Counted from the first letter of the stretch, positions 8,860 through 20,130 are shown. The stretch: 64,000 nt of DNA from Gonocerus acuteangulatus (GCA_946811695.1 OX328125.1:104337376-104401375); one strand, 5' to 3'. Numbers and translations are program-made. Notes: generated from the sequence alone by a model not told the origin.

Positions 8860-10495
8860 GTATGATTTAGAAAGATGTCTAACAAAGAATAGTACAGTAG
8901 AAATAAAATAATGAATCGGATCCAAACAAGGTGTATTCTCAAATATTGTCATGAATCAAAGACCACGAAATATGACTTTGGTTTTAGATAAGTATTTATG
9001 ATTTTATTTTTTTGCATTCAACATAATTTAGTCATCATCTAACAAACCTTTTGCGAACGTGGGAAGCAAATGCGACCCCAAAGTAGCGCGCTCACGTTGG
9101 CTCCACTTCCGGTCTTTCTGTATGTAAGCTTCCGGCCTGCATGTCCGCTTCCGATCCACTTTCAGCTCTCTCCTCACCTCTAACCTGTTCCTTATCCAGG
9201 ATGATCAGGGTATGAGGAAGACTGTCCCAGAGATGAGGCGAATTTGGACAAGAAGAGAACACGATATAATCGGTGAGCAAGAAGTGAAAACGAAATAGCA
9301 ATGTTTCCCGTGATATACAAATAATTTTTGCCACTATTAAAGGCTTGTCCAATAGCAAAAAACTTGAATTCAGTATTCCGTGGAAATAAAAATTATAACT
9401 GCAAGCCTGATAAGATAAAATTACCAGCGTTGTGATAAGATAATCGTGGAGATTCTGATTTTTTTAAATAAAAAAAGAGCTTATCCATTATTAAAGCATA
9501 AATGGATTAAAGCTTATATCACTGTAATATTAATATTTATTTTTAATTTCCTTTTTTTCAGATAAAGAATGTTTATATTCTTTAAAAAAGTGTTTGTTGA
9601 ATTTAATTTGTTTATGTCGATACAATCTTAATCGTAATTTTCCCATTAGGAATGAGTATTTGGGAAAGTTAACATCAATAAAAAACAATAACAAAAGCCT
9701 GACATTATGGTGAAGAAGACATTAAGGTACTGAAAAACTTTCTGAAACTTTGTCCTGTAACTTTCCTCTCAGCATTATAACAACTTTACCCAGAAAACTC
9801 TAGAAACCAGATCTGCCTTCAGTTTCTAACAAGGACATAAATATTTCTCTGTCAGTCTCCTTCTAACTTCGAATAGTGAATAATTAATTATCGAATTGAA
9901 TATTTTAACGTCAGCTGTCTATTAAATTATTCTGGGCTAGCAAAGTTTCGGGGCAAGTCGTAAATGTTCTTCTTCGGCCATTTTTGATATTTTTGTTATT
10001 GCTATGAAGATGGCGATTCTTTTTTTTTTTAAAAAGAAGGAACTTTTTAAAGCGGAAAATTCGCTCTATTATTATGCTTATACTAGGTGACCCGTGCGTA
10101 ATCCCACTTAATTGATGTACACACCGTTATTTATAGTCAAGACAAAGGCAACTTTTATGGGGAAAGTTCATCTTTTTATATAAAATCAGCAGATCGAATA
10201 CCTTAAATCAATATTTTAAGTATACATTAAATGCGTAATGAGACAATAAAAATCCATGAAAATGAAATCGGTTTCATTTCGATATATCTTGATCCAGGAT
10301 TGATAGGTTGAGGGAGGGACTAAAGAAAAAACAACAAACGTTTCTTTCAATTGTAATTTTTTGCAAAACAAATAAAATTTAAATATTAATATTTTCCCGG
10401 TATATCGGGTAAGACAATCTTTAAAATTATGCCTCATTTGTTGATGATAATTGATGAAGTATTAAGAAATTTATAGCGAACCGACAAAAAAATGC
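8860..10495. other. Probable intron, no recognised element
   Basis: Begins with the GTATGA donor of the Popeye exon, so it is most simply intron. It is AT-rich except for 9060-9260. An 88-codon minus-strand ORF at 9092-9358 overlaps that GC-richer part but shows no domain I recognise. At 10085 a sequence beginning ACTAGGTGACCCGTGCG resembles the start of the ACTAGCTG-type repeats. Confidence 0.5.
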
Positions 10496-10531
10496 TCTTG
10501 ATAAATAATAATAATAATAATAATAATAATA

Positions 10532-10790
10532 ATTACAGCCGTCATAATCTCGACCAACGGGCTCATTCCAAAAACGACGATTGCCGCAAATACATATTTG
10601 AAACTGCCGGAGGATCTAATTAAAAATGCCCAACAAGCGGTACTGCTTAATACCGCCAGAACGGTTCGGAAATTTTTAAATGAACGCCCGTAAAAAAAAT
10701 CAATACAAAACAATTCTTTCGGTTGGCAACAGCCCCCGAAAGAATTTATCCCAGGTGACTGAGGAGAATACCCCCAATAATAATAATAAT
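10532..10790 (+). pseudogene. LINE C-terminal peptide with (AAT)n tail
   Basis: A plus-strand frame from 10532 to the stop at 10691-10693 reads ITAVIISTNGLIPKTTIAAN, then KNAQQAVLLNTARTVRKFL. The pattern V.P.VI...G.IPK followed by QKAVLL.TARIVRKFL is the extreme C-terminus of a group of endonuclease-bearing non-LTR retrotransposons. The 3' UTR follows and ends in an (AAT)n tail at about 10777-10790. An (AAT)n tract at 10504-10531 also precedes the coding part, so the copy is 5' truncated in or next to a microsatellite. Confidence 0.7.
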
Positions 10791-10794
10791 ATAT

Positions 10795-10921
10795 ATATAT
10801 ATATTTGAACCCCCGTTATTTTCTTGATCCATGATTCTGAAAAGTGAAATTTCCTAGTCGGCACTTCCGGATTGGTCAACCTCAGATGCGGGTTTCCTCT
10901 TTATGAATCGGAAGTCGCTAA
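10795..10921 (+). mobile_element. HINE-B element, 3' end only
   Basis: Starts in (TA)n, then TTTGAACCCCCGTTATTTTC, CTAGTCGGCACTTCCGGATT and ends GTCGCTAA. These blocks match the 3' ends of the complete family copies at 47158 and 57985. The terminal hairpin is decayed here. Confidence 0.7.
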
Positions 10922-10954
10922 AATAGAGAATCCATTTAATATTGTTAAATTCAA

Positions 10955-11160
10955 TTTTTTTTTTTTTTTTTTTTTTTAAACTTTAACGTCCATTTATTTT
11001 TAACTACGAATTTTAGGACGGGCTATCTATAGGTTACCACCCTTCTCTAGCCAGGAGATGGCTGATGTACTTTCTTTATTCTAAAGAAAATCCAATGGGA
11101 ATCGAACCCACGACCTTAGGCATGGACTACGTACGCTTTTAGCTTTCACGGGTCTTCTAC
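10955..11160 (-). mobile_element. tRNA-like SINE, type S
   Basis: The minus strand ends in a poly(A) tail (T run 10955-10977) preceded by GGACGTTAAAGTTT. Further upstream are GGTGGTAACCTATAGATAG and a B-box-like GTGGGTTCGATTCCC. The same order occurs at 52504-52695. The 5' head is diverged. The block AACCTATAG is shared with the 5S-derived SINE at 34254-34430. Confidence 0.7.
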
Positions 11161-11224
11161 AATTAATATTGTGATGACGTTTTATCTACCTCTTTAGTGA
11201 TATTTCACTTTTTCTTAAGAGACA

Positions 11225-11420
11225 ATTGTATTGATTGGGTACCTATTTCGCTCCGTGCAGCTACCTGGCTTCATTGAGATATGTGGAGTCCATCAAGATA
11301 TGTCTTACATCAAAGAGGTCTCCACATTGCGGGCATCGAGGCATTCGTCGACTGAGTGTAATCATGCGTTAAACCTGTGTGATCGATTCTCAATCGGGTT
11401 ATTACCACGTCATTAGGTCT
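11225..11420 (-). pseudogene. Jockey/I-type LINE C-terminal fragment
   Basis: The minus strand reads VITRLRIDHTGLTHDY, and after a frameshift CPQCGDLFDVRHILMDS and NEAR before a stop. This is the RLRIGHT..TH motif and zinc knuckle of the jockey/I ORF2 C-terminus, related to 4066-4311 and 18688-18885. It is frameshifted and truncated. Confidence 0.75.
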
Positions 11421-11603
11421 CTTGTAGATGTAGATGCTCACCGGTCTCAATCTCGTCACGAAGATTATTACATATATAAGAAAACAGAATTTTCTTCCTT
11501 CCCTATATGGGGAGGAGACCCGCTTATGACTTCCAAAGATATGAAGCGAGTGGCGAATCACGTTGTAAACAATTTGGTCTTTCCTGTTGCGACAACCGAC
11601 GTA

Positions 11604-12250
11604 CAGTGGGGCCAAACGACTTTTCGTGGTTCAAAAAAGACTACAGCCTCCAAATCTTAACAGATTTCAATGCATATTTTTTAATGAAACCTAATAAAAT
11701 TTATAACAACTTTCTTTGGCCAGATTTTTGTTTCCCCTGTTTATTAAAGTGCATGTAAATAATTCACAATCTTTTACAATTGAACATAAAATAATATTTC
11801 ATTTTTCATCTAACTAAATATCAGCACAGATATCGTTAAAATTAAACATTCAAATCCTGTTAAGACGTGGAAAAAATCAAAATCTATTTTCAAATCATTC
11901 AAAAATCATATTGTTTAAATTAATCTCATTGTTGAATTAAGATAAATTTACGTTTTTAAGATGTTAGTTTTTTCAACTCTAATATGGTTTTGAATGTTTA
12001 ATTTCAATGATATCAGTGCTGATATTTAGTTAGATGAAAAATGAAATATTATTTTATGTTCAATTGTAAAACTTTGTGAATTATTTACACGTAATTTAAT
12101 AAACAGGGGAAACAAACAACAAAAATCTGGAAGACAAAGGTGTTATATATTTTATTAGCTTTCATTTAAAAAAAAAAAATGCATTGAAATCGGCTATGGT
12201 TTGGAAGGTGTAGACTTTTTTGAAACACAAAGTGTCGTTTGGCACCACTG
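11604..12250. mobile_element. hAT-like MITE with long inverted repeats
   Basis: A 647-bp near-palindrome. The ends read CAGTGGGGCCAAACGAC at 11604 and its partner GTCGTTTGGCACCACTG ending at 12250. The arms continue inward through AAAAAAG, TTTCAATGCAT, a TAATAAA block, GGGGAAACAAA and TTAGTTAGATGAAAAATG to a centre near 11930. CAGTGG.GCCAAA ends are typical of hAT-derived MITEs. The flanking 8 bp are only partly alike, so the duplication is degraded or my ends are off by a base. Confidence 0.75.
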
Positions 12251-12830
12251 TGTGACGTGAGTGGGTCAGATGAGAATATATTTGTCCTTTCGCTCTTTAG
12301 GAGGCTCAAAAATGGTCCGATTTTTTTTAAATTCGGTTAAAAAATACTTTTGTCTCAAACGAAAGGTTATAACCAGCAGAATACGACTATGTTTATGGAT
12401 TTTAGGTACATGTGTATGTAATTTGACGTGAGAAATCACTTGAAACCTTTTTCGTTAACCGTTTTTTAGAAAAAAAAGGATAAAACTGGTTTTTAGACGT
12501 AATATTCGCTTCGGTTACTCAGAAATTACGGATTCAGTTCTTAATGTTTCCTGGGGTTCGACATAGCTGCTTTTACTCCGAGCGTTACAAATGGCACTAG
12601 GTATAAGAGACTTAGTAGAAATGATTTGACATATAATGACTTCTTTAATAAAATGACAGTGGGAAGACGTTATTTACTCTAAAGAAATCGATTTTAAACA
12701 AATGATTAAGGGAGTAATTAAATTTAAATTTTTCCTGAAGAGAGAAAAAAAAAATCATTTATCGTACGAAGTCAAGGGATGGCTGGGATTAGACAAAAAA
12801 ACGTCAGATCTTCGGGCAAAAATCTTTATT
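12251..12830. other. Unassigned stretch
   Basis: AT-rich DNA with no recognisable gene. Its left edge continues past the MITE; from about 12770 it turns into a Penelope-like end. Confidence 0.4.
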
Positions 12831-12831
12831 G

Positions 12832-12866
12832 GACGTTTCGGCTGCACTTCGGCAGCCTTCTTCACC
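12832..12866 (-). ncRNA. Hammerhead-like core at Penelope-like end (degraded)
   Basis: On the minus strand: GTGAAGA, a stem GGCTGC/GCAGCC with a six-base loop, then GAAACGTC. It fits the hammerhead core CTGANGA - stem II - GAAA except that the first C is G, which should abolish cleavage. Confidence 0.4.
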
Positions 12867-12973
12867 CAAAAAATAAAGAGACACAAATTACAGGTGAGAA
12901 TAATCAGACTGTAAGAAGCCTTTTAAAAATCATGACAATAAATTTTGAACCAATCTTTTTTTTTTTTTTTTTT

Positions 12974-13674
12974 AAGTGCACATTAGGTAGATGGGTAGTT
13001 ACTGTACAAACTTGGTCGTCAGTAAGTATACCTATTAACGAAGGTGCAACGGTAAACAAAATGCAGAAAAACACAAACCAACAGTAAATAGAAATTACAA
13101 GCCCCATCATTTTCATTTTATATTATAAGAAATACAATATATTCTTTTTAAGTGCACATTAGGTAGAAGGGTAGTTACTGTACAAACTTGGTCGTCAGTA
13201 AGTATACCTATTAACGAAGGTGCAACGGTAAACAAAATGCAGAAAAACACAAACCAACAGTAAATAGAAATTACAAGCCCCATCATTTTTATTTTATATT
13301 ATAAGAAATACAATATATTCTTTTTAAGTGCACATTAGGTAGAAGGGTAGTTACTGTACAAACTTGGTCGTCAGTAAGTATACCTATTAACGAAGGTGCA
13401 ACGGTAAACAAAATGCAGAAAAACACAAACCAACAGTAAACAGAAATTACAAGCCCCATCATTTTCATTTTATATTATAAGAAATACAATATATTCTTTT
13501 TAAGTGTACATTAGGTAGAAGGGTAGTTACTGTACAAACTTGGTCGTCAGTAAGTATACCTATTAACGAAGGTGCAACGGTAAACAAAATGCAGAAAAAC
13601 ACAAACCAACAGTAAACAGAAATTACAAGCCCCATCATTTTCATTTTATATTATTAATACAATATATTCTTTTT
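12974..13674. repeat. 4 x 176-bp tandem repeat
   Basis: Units start with AAGTGCACATTAGGTAG at 12974, 13150, 13326 and 13502; the last is 173 bp. Each contains GTAGTTACTGTACAAAC, TGGTCGTCAGTAAGTATACC, GGTGCAACGG, AAACACAAACCAACAGTAAA and ACAAGCCCCATCATTTT. The copies differ at only a few positions, so the array is young. Confidence 0.93.
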
Positions 13675-14410
13675 AAGTGAAAAATAATTTATAATAATTA
13701 ACACTTTCGCTGCGGCTGTCATTGTTTGGGAATACCTCAGTATCGGGTGCATTTTTTGTTAGAATTTTTCAGGTAGGCAATTATTTTTTATAAAAAATTC
13801 ATAGAAATTCTTCCAGTCAGCCGATTAGAAAACGGAAACCAGTGTTGCAAAGCCCAAACAATACTGAAGGCAACTGTCTTTACCTGAAGCTGGAAAAGTG
13901 AATCCCCTCCATTTACGAGCCTTTTGAATCTAAAGGGATAAGTAATGGAGGTGCGTCCTTCCGAAGGGACACTCTTAAGGGGGTAGGACCGCTAGTATCC
14001 CACTAAAAATGCCTAGAGGGGAGGGAGGAAGACCAAGATGATATTTAGGCGACCATGGTTAAATGTTGGAGAGAAAGCTACTGGAGTTTTACAGCTAAGC
14101 CTGGTGAGGGGGGGGGGGGGGGTAAGTCGGTAAGGATGAAAGAATTGCTAGGTTGTAAAAGGGGGCTGTAAAAGGTGTTAATGCTTTGGGACAGACGGAT
14201 AGAAAAAAATGTCTGGACCCTGGGAACAAAAACTAAAAGTTGGTAAAGACAGCTTATGGAACAAGGTGGAGTAAATTCGGGAAATGTTGTCCATTGTGTA
14301 ATTAAAGTTATTCAGGTTTAAGTTGATGTAGACGCATTCAGAGATCTGTCTTTTTTTGGTGTATCGTCCAATATAGATTTTTGCCTGAAGATCTCACGTT
14401 TTTATCACCA

Positions 14411-14940
14411 CAAGGGCTATATATCTCATTATTATTTATTATATGAGTCATCCATTTCCAAAAGCACCCATGTCCACAAAATTTCGAAAATGAGGTTTTG
14501 GAACCACTGGATTAAGCTTTTCCTGCTCTTTTCAGTGAATAAAATATTAAAGCCTTAAAAAGACTCTTATCCTCTGAAAAACAATTTTGAAAATCATGAA
14601 CTGACGCCTGGAATACGAAGAAGGAAGAAGAAAAAACAGATGTAGCGAAACTACTTAGTCTGCATTTTGGAACAGCCTGGCAGAATCTCCCACAGTTGCA
14701 GTTCTACAAATTACTTTTCCAGAATATAGAAGAAGTTGATGTGAGCGATTCAGAAGACCAGGACTGTCTGATGGAATATAGTGAAGTTGTGTAAAGTAAC
14801 TTAAAAGTTTTTGATTTAATACCATCTAAGTCTATATTTCTACTAACGTACTATTACTACTTACTACTTACTTTACTACTTATTTCGTATTAACATTATA
14901 TAAGAATAATGATAAATTCACAAATTACACAATTTATTGT
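14411..14940. other. Unassigned stretch
   Basis: AT-rich. The short purine-rich part at 14610-14800 could be old coding sequence, but no domain is recognised. Confidence 0.35.
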
Positions 14941-14944
14941 TAAG

Positions 14945-15052
14945 TAAAGATGGAATGGTTGGGATTCGGCTAAATAAACCTCAATATGATTTTGTTTTAA
15001 AAAAATCTATATTTCGGACGTTTCGGCTACTCATTGGTAGCCTTCGTCAGCT
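14945..15052 (-). mobile_element. Penelope-like terminal fragment
   Basis: Contains TGGTTGGGATTCGGCTAAA, as at 7770-7840, then the hammerhead-like block at 15017-15050. It is a short terminal piece without a coding sequence. Confidence 0.55.
15017..15050 (-). ncRNA. Hammerhead-ribozyme-like motif
   Basis: On the minus strand it reads CTGACGA, then AGGCTACCAATGAGTAGCC (a 6-bp stem GGCTAC/GTAGCC with a hexanucleotide loop), then GAAACGTC. The CTGANGA box, stem II and GAAA box are intact. After GAA comes the palindrome ACGT and then C, as in the very short stem III reported for Penelope-like element hammerheads, with cleavage expected after GTC. Activity is inferred, not shown. Confidence 0.65.
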
Positions 15053-15330
15053 AAAATGACAACAAAAAAAAGAAATTAATACAAAAACAAAAAAAAATTA
15101 TGATTGTGATAGGTAACAGAGCTATAGATACAATTAACTTATAAAAGAACATATCGTCTTAAAATCTTAGAATGAAAAAGTAAATAGGTAAAATAATTGA
15201 TTTTAATAGTAATTAGTAACGTTAATTGATTTTACAAAGAAATAAGAATCTACATACAAATGACAAATATAGTAGCTAATAGTAACATTCATTAATTTTA
15301 CAAAGATATAAGATACTACATACCAATAGA

Positions 15331-15480
15331 AATGCCGAGCGGCAGAGGAAGACCAAGGTTGGCAATTAAGTAACCATTGTAGAGTGTCTAAGGAGAAAAG
15401 GAATCTACTGGGGTATAAGTAAGTGAAAACAGCAGGTGGTGGGGGAAATGTCGGTAAGGATCAAAAAGCCTGTTATGGGA
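15331..15480. mobile_element. Penelope-associated fragment
   Basis: Shares GGCAGAGGAAGACCAAG, GTAACCAT, a poly-purine block and GTCGGTAAGGAT with 14015-14140. This indicates the same element family, here without its ends. Confidence 0.5.
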
Positions 15481-16129
15481 CTGATCTTTTTTTTTTTTAT
15501 TATTATTTTTAATTCGTTGCTGAGGTAATTAATATCCCATAATTTTTGAAGAATCGCAGTTGTCTATGACGATTTCATTTTTTTTTTCATATAATCAAGC
15601 CTATGAGATTATCCTTGTACATTGTGTGTTGAAGAACTATTCTAAAAAAAAAAAAGTTCCATCATCATCCCGCCTAATCATCCAAGTCCTTGTCAAATCC
15701 AACGATGATTTATGAACGGGACATATAAATAATTCATGCGTCACTCCCATTGTGTTCGTGTTCTACGTCATAGCATACGGGGGGGGGGGAGACCTACACA
15801 CTTTCTAAGCAACTTCATTCCAAGGGAGGGACTTACGTGGAAAGTTAGAGGAATAAAAGTGAGAGGGAAAAAGCTAGAGGACGTGAAGCTTAGATTGGTA
15901 GCTCGCTGGTTGGCGGGAAGTATTGACGTTTGGCGCCCACGCCGTTTCGTCCTTGCCTACGCATCTTGTTGGCAGTTAATTGCTTTGTTAGGCTTCGTCG
16001 AAGGTCTTCACTGTCTGTCGCTCGCCGTTCTTATTATCGGGCTATTGGTTTTATCTCCAATATAATTGGATATTTGGAGCTTTCCCTTTCTATTAAAATG
16101 ACTCCTCCCTTTCTATATAATGTTTAATC
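15481..16129. other. Unassigned stretch with one unconvincing ORF
   Basis: A 109-codon plus-strand ORF at 15736-16065 has moderate GC content and a hydrophobic C-terminus, but no motif I recognise and no splice signals. A G run at 15779-15788 lies inside it. I do not call it a gene. Confidence 0.35.
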
Positions 16130-16397
16130 ACTATATATTTGTCAAATACCACTTACTCACTCACTCAATGACCTATCATCGCCCAGCCCCAACCATTTGA
16201 CAGAAAATTTTGAAATTTTGCATGGACACTCCCTTTAGCATGAAAACACCGGCTAAGAAAGGATTTTTTGATATTCGAATTTTGAGGTTTGAAGTTTTAG
16301 TTGGTTAGAGCAGGCATGCGCCTAGGCAGCATGCGTTGCTAGGATGATAACAGAACAGCTGTTATTGTACTGTATCTATTTCATAGTATTATTTTGA
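16130..16397 (-). repeat. Repeat B, 3' part
   Basis: The reverse of the repeat B 3' end: ATATATTTGTCAAATACCAC, a CTCACTCACTCA block, CAGCATGCGTTGCTAGG and ATCTATTTCATAGTATTATT. It stops abruptly at 16397 where a forward copy begins. Confidence 0.75.
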
Positions 16398-16570
16398 ACT
16401 AGCTGACAACCCGTGCTTCAACACGGCAAATAAGTAGTTATTTTTTGCATTAAATAATGTATCATCAAAATTAACGCTACTACATAATTTTGTGCAGTTT
16501 ATTATTGCACGGTTCCCGTCATACTATCAGTTATTCATCAATTGATAAGTCATCAAAGTATAATGTTTCC
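16398..16570 (+). repeat. Repeat B, 5' part
   Basis: Starts ACTAGCTGACAACCCGTGC and runs through TTATTGCACGGTTCCCGTC to ATAATGTTTCC. It abuts the reversed copy without a spacer. It supplies the 5' end missing from the copy at 663. Confidence 0.75.
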
Positions 16571-16929
16571 TAACTCTCGAAAGGATTTCCTGGGGTACAC
16601 TTTCCAGTGAAGGGATTTTGGGGGGGGGGGGAGAAACGCCAAAAGTTTATTGTTATACCTTAGATATTTATAAAGGATTGAATATTCCGACGTAATATAT
16701 GTGAGAATGTGGGGTTTCGATACATACCTTCGGGAACATGTAGCGCACTCTGGTCTATTCAAGTCAACCTCTGTGCGTTACAAGTCCACAGAATATTTGT
16801 TGATTTTATTCTTGTAAGTATACTTTTTATAGGTTTTCTAAGGAAGAGTAATGAAAGAAACAACTTTTAAGAGGTGATTAATTTCTGTAACCATAAAAGT
16901 GATAAAATTAGTTGTCTTAACGAATTCGC

Positions 16930-18360
16930 GGCTCGGGTACTCACAAACGATGGATTAAGTTCAAAAAGTATCCAGATGTTTTATAATTCATCTGAACTTC
17001 GATATTTAATTTTCGGTAATGTTTGAAGATAAGAAAGTGAATAAATAGATTGTATTAACAGATTGTAAGAAATTATTGCACCATGGCGTTCATAGTAAGA
17101 ATGTAGTTAAAGTCCTAAAATGTTCTTGAAGCAGAAAATAGAAATGAATAAGTGAAATGGGTTAGGTCTTAAAATTGACCTAAAATACTTCCTAGATATT
17201 GGCAGACCGCTGGAGCTAGTACAAGATAGAACTTGTGCAATAACCCTGGAATGTAGATAGAGAACATGAAGCCGACGAAACCCAGCTTAGTGGTGCAACT
17301 TTCGGTGCACAGGTACTCAAACAAAACTTTCAACAAGGTCGGCAAAGGGCAGTTAACAACTGATCCATCCAGGCTTCAGCATCTTTGAAGTCATTCAAAA
17401 CTTCTTTTAATAATGTATGATTTTTTTTTTTTTTTTATAATTAAAACTTAGGAGTGGAATACCGAGACAGAATACACGGTGTATCAAAAAAAGACTGGCT
17501 ATTGAACACAAACTAACTAACAAATGAATAACGAGATTTCTGAAACATACCAAACATCATAATGGAACTCGTGACATATGACAAAGTCTCTTGTGATGAG
17601 GACTCCAGTCACGTCAAAAAAAATCTTAGCTTGTGGTAGGTAACCTTTCAAAACCTTACTAAATCACCAAAAAGGTCTCAAATGATTTCGGTATATTCCA
17701 ATCTTTCCAAATGACACTGTGGATAAGAACTTTATGGAATCGCACCAAGATGACACAATTCCTGCGAGTATTTTATTCTTCTTAAGGTCCGCCAACCAGC
17801 TTTCAAGCAGCTTTTTTGTTATTGTTTCCAGTCCAGAGTACTTATATTTTGTTTTCATATTTTATAATAGTTGGGATTTGGCATTAAAAACGTCTCTTGT
17901 GGCTGTGAGATATTCATACAAATTTTGACATTACGAATCAGAGTGTTCTAAGAAGATGAAATGATGAATATAAAAAACTAGCTAAAAAATACCCGTGCTT
18001 CGTCATGGTTAGTAGTTATTTTCTTGCGTTAAATATTGTATATTCAAAACTAACGCTACTCTTTAATTTTGTGTAGTTTATTATAGCACGGTTCCCGTCA
18101 TGCTATTTGTAATTAATCAATTGATAAGTAATCAAAGTATAATGTTTCTTGAGACTGGGGCTCTAGGTATCAACAAAGAGATGACCTAGAGATACCCCGT
18201 TATCTATAGGTTACCAGCAATAGAATTTTAACCCGTACCGGTAGAAATTCGTTGTCAATAACAAATGGACGCTAAAATTTAGAAATGTATGTTTCCAAGA
18301 TGTCATTTGGAAACACACATTATATTTGCGAGCATTATCAAGAAGTGTTCTGACTGGGGA
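16930..18360. repeat. Left arm of a 4.3-kb inverted duplication
   Basis: The sequence from GGCTCGGGTACTCACAAACG (16930) to about 18360 recurs in reverse complement at 19751-21261 with high identity. Landmarks shared by both arms are GAACGCCATGG, AGTGGTGCAACTTTCGGTGC, CAATAGCCAGTC and the start of repeat B. A 64-codon ORF (17664-17858 minus, and 20227-20421 plus in the other arm) is carried by both arms, with few differences and no recognised domain. Confidence 0.88.
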
Positions 18361-18686
18361 TCTGGACCAGTGTCAAGGAACAAATAACCCAGAGAAAACC
18401 CTTTATCTTTAGGATACCAGTAACAGCAGTTTAACCAGTACAGGTTAAATTCGTTGTCAACAATAAATGGACGACAAAATTTGTTTCCAAGATGTCATTT
18501 GGAAACACCCATTATACTTGGGAGCAATACCAAGAAGTGTCCTGACTGGATATCATCGCCAGGTATAGCGTAAACTCTATGAGGAACAAAATCACAGTTT
18601 ATTTCTAATAATTAAAGGACTGCCATCAAAGTTGATATTAACCGCAATTAGAAATAATACTATGAAATAGATACAGTACGGTAACA

Positions 18687-19331
18687 ACGACGCCGGCGTC
18701 AATGCGAGCATTGTGACATCATCCTCGATGTTCGGCATATCCTGGTGGACTGCCCAGCATTCCAGGATGCCAGGGACCGACACCAACTCCCGACTACTCT
18801 TAAGGATCTGTTGTGTAAAAAAGAATCCTCTGTGAATAGACTAATAGCATTCTTAAAAGAGCTAAAATTGTATAATCTGATATAATAGCTAAGTATTGTG
18901 TGTACATTTTAAATTGTAGTTTAATCTATTTTATTTGTGTATAATTTTGCATGTGTGTACGTATTTATTGTATGAGTGGGTTTGTATGCTTAGTGTGGCA
19001 GTATTTATTATGTGTGTTTGTGAGTGTGTGTGTGTGTGTGTTTATTATTATAACGTAAATATGTAAATAATAATTTTAGGATTAGATTTAGATGTAAGGT
19101 TAGATCCGGTATATGTTAAAAGGATCTAAGAAAACTTGTAAATACATTAGTTTTAGTTCTAATTTAGTTTTAGATTAAATATGAGTTAAATAATGTAATA
19201 AACCAAAATAATATCTTGGAATACCAGGATATTATTAAAAATGTTTCATCATATGTTAAAAATGAAACAATTTTTAACGGTGATAATGACGGTAGGAGTA
19301 GAAGCACGGATAAACAAACAAAACAAAAACA
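18687..19331 (+). mobile_element. 5'-truncated LINE with perfect 12-bp TSD
   Basis: The 645-bp insert is flanked by AGTACGGTAACA at 18675-18686 and 19332-19343. The host sequence is the repeat B block GATACAGTACGGTAACAGC, which is rejoined exactly if the insert and one repeat are removed. It contains an ORF2 C-terminus, a 3' UTR with a TG-rich tract at 19016-19041, and an A- and CA-rich tail. Confidence 0.92.
18688..18885 (+). pseudogene. Jockey/I-type LINE ORF2 C-terminus
   Basis: An open frame of 65 codons plus stop. It reads QCEHCDIILDVRHILVDC (zinc knuckle C..C...DV.HIL.DC), then AFQDARDRHQLPTTL and a helical tail ending LKELKLYNLI. It has no stops or frameshifts over its length, so the insertion is fairly young. 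All catalytic parts are absent because of 5' truncation. Its relatives in the window are 4066-4311, 11225-11420 and 38796-38912. Confidence 0.88.
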
Positions 19332-19616
19332 AGTACGGTAACAGCTGACCTGTTATCGTCCTAGCAACGCATGTTGCCTAGGCGTGCATGCTCTCTCCAA
19401 GTAAAAATTTAAACGCCGCTAAAGGTTTTTTTGATATTCAATAAGAATTTAAATATATATAAAAAAAAAAACTTTTTTAGCGAGTGTTTACATTCTAAAA
19501 GGATTGTCCATGCAAAATTTCAAATTTTTCTGTCAAGTGGTTTGGGCTGGGCGATGATAGGTCAGTGAGTGTGTGGTATTTGGCAAATATATAGTAGATT
19601 GCGTTTAATTTCAACT

Positions 19617-20130
19617 ATGATGGCAGACCTTGAATTAATAGAAAGAAACTGTGATTTTTCCCCCTCATAGAGTTTACGCTATACCTGGTGATGATCCATC
19701 AGAGATAATAATATCCCGAACCCTTGCACAGCCTCCTCACCCATAAGCATCCCCAGTCAGAACACTTCTTGATAATGCTCGCAAATATAATGTGTGTTTC
19801 CAAACGACATCTTGGAAACAAACATTTCTAAATTTTAGCGTTCATTTGTTATTGACAACGAATTTCTACCGGTACGGGTTAAAATTCTATTGCTGGTAAC
19901 CTATAGATAACGGGGTACCTCTAGGTCATCTCTTTGTTGATACCTAGCGCCCCAGTCTCAAGAAACATTATACTTTGATTACTTACCAATTGATTAATTA
20001 CAAATAGCATGACGGGAACCGTGCTATAATAAACTACACAAAATTAAAGAGTAGCGTTAGTTTTGAATATACACTATTTAACGCAATAAAATAACTACTA
20101 ACCATGACGAAGCACGGGTATTTTTTAGCT
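19617..20130 (-). repeat. Repeat B copy in the right arm
   Basis: The reverse of repeat B, from TAATTTCAACTATGATGGCA through TAGAGTTTACGCTATACCTG and GGGAACCGTGCTATAATAA to GAAGCACGGGTATTTTTTAG. From 19751 on it is the mirror of 17983-18360. Confidence 0.8.

Larger units (their letters stand above)
12832..14410. mobile_element. Penelope-like remnant enclosing a tandem array
   Basis: Left end: AACGTCAGATCTTCGGGC, TATTGGACGTTTCGGCTGC and GGCAGCCTTCTTCA. Right end at about 14370-14405: GTCCAATATAGATTTTTGCC then GAAGATCTCACGTTTTT, the reverse of the left. Inside lie the 176-bp array and a stretch (about 14010-14160) resembling 8030-8080 and 15331-15480 (GGGAGGGAGGAAGACCAAG, AGTCGGTAAGGAT). No coding part remains. 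Confidence 0.55.
17983..19603 (+). repeat. Repeat B copy, split by a LINE
   Basis: Starts CTAGCTAAAAAATACCCGTGC and ends ATTTGGCAAATATATAGTAG. A partial internal duplication lies at about 18160-18540 (two runs of TTTGGAAACACACATTATA and AAGAAGTGT). A LINE splits it at 18687-19331. Confidence 0.75.

Noticed and set aside
9092..9358. 88-codon minus-strand ORF in a GC-richer patch
   Set aside because: No domain, no splice sites and no second copy; composition alone is not enough.
15736..16065. 109-codon ORF
   Set aside because: No recognisable motif; includes a G run likely to be unstable and no gene context.
17664..17858. Conserved 64-codon protein present in both palindrome arms
   Set aside because: Conservation is explained by the recent inverted duplication. 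No domain is recognised, and the third arm-like copy does not preserve it convincingly.
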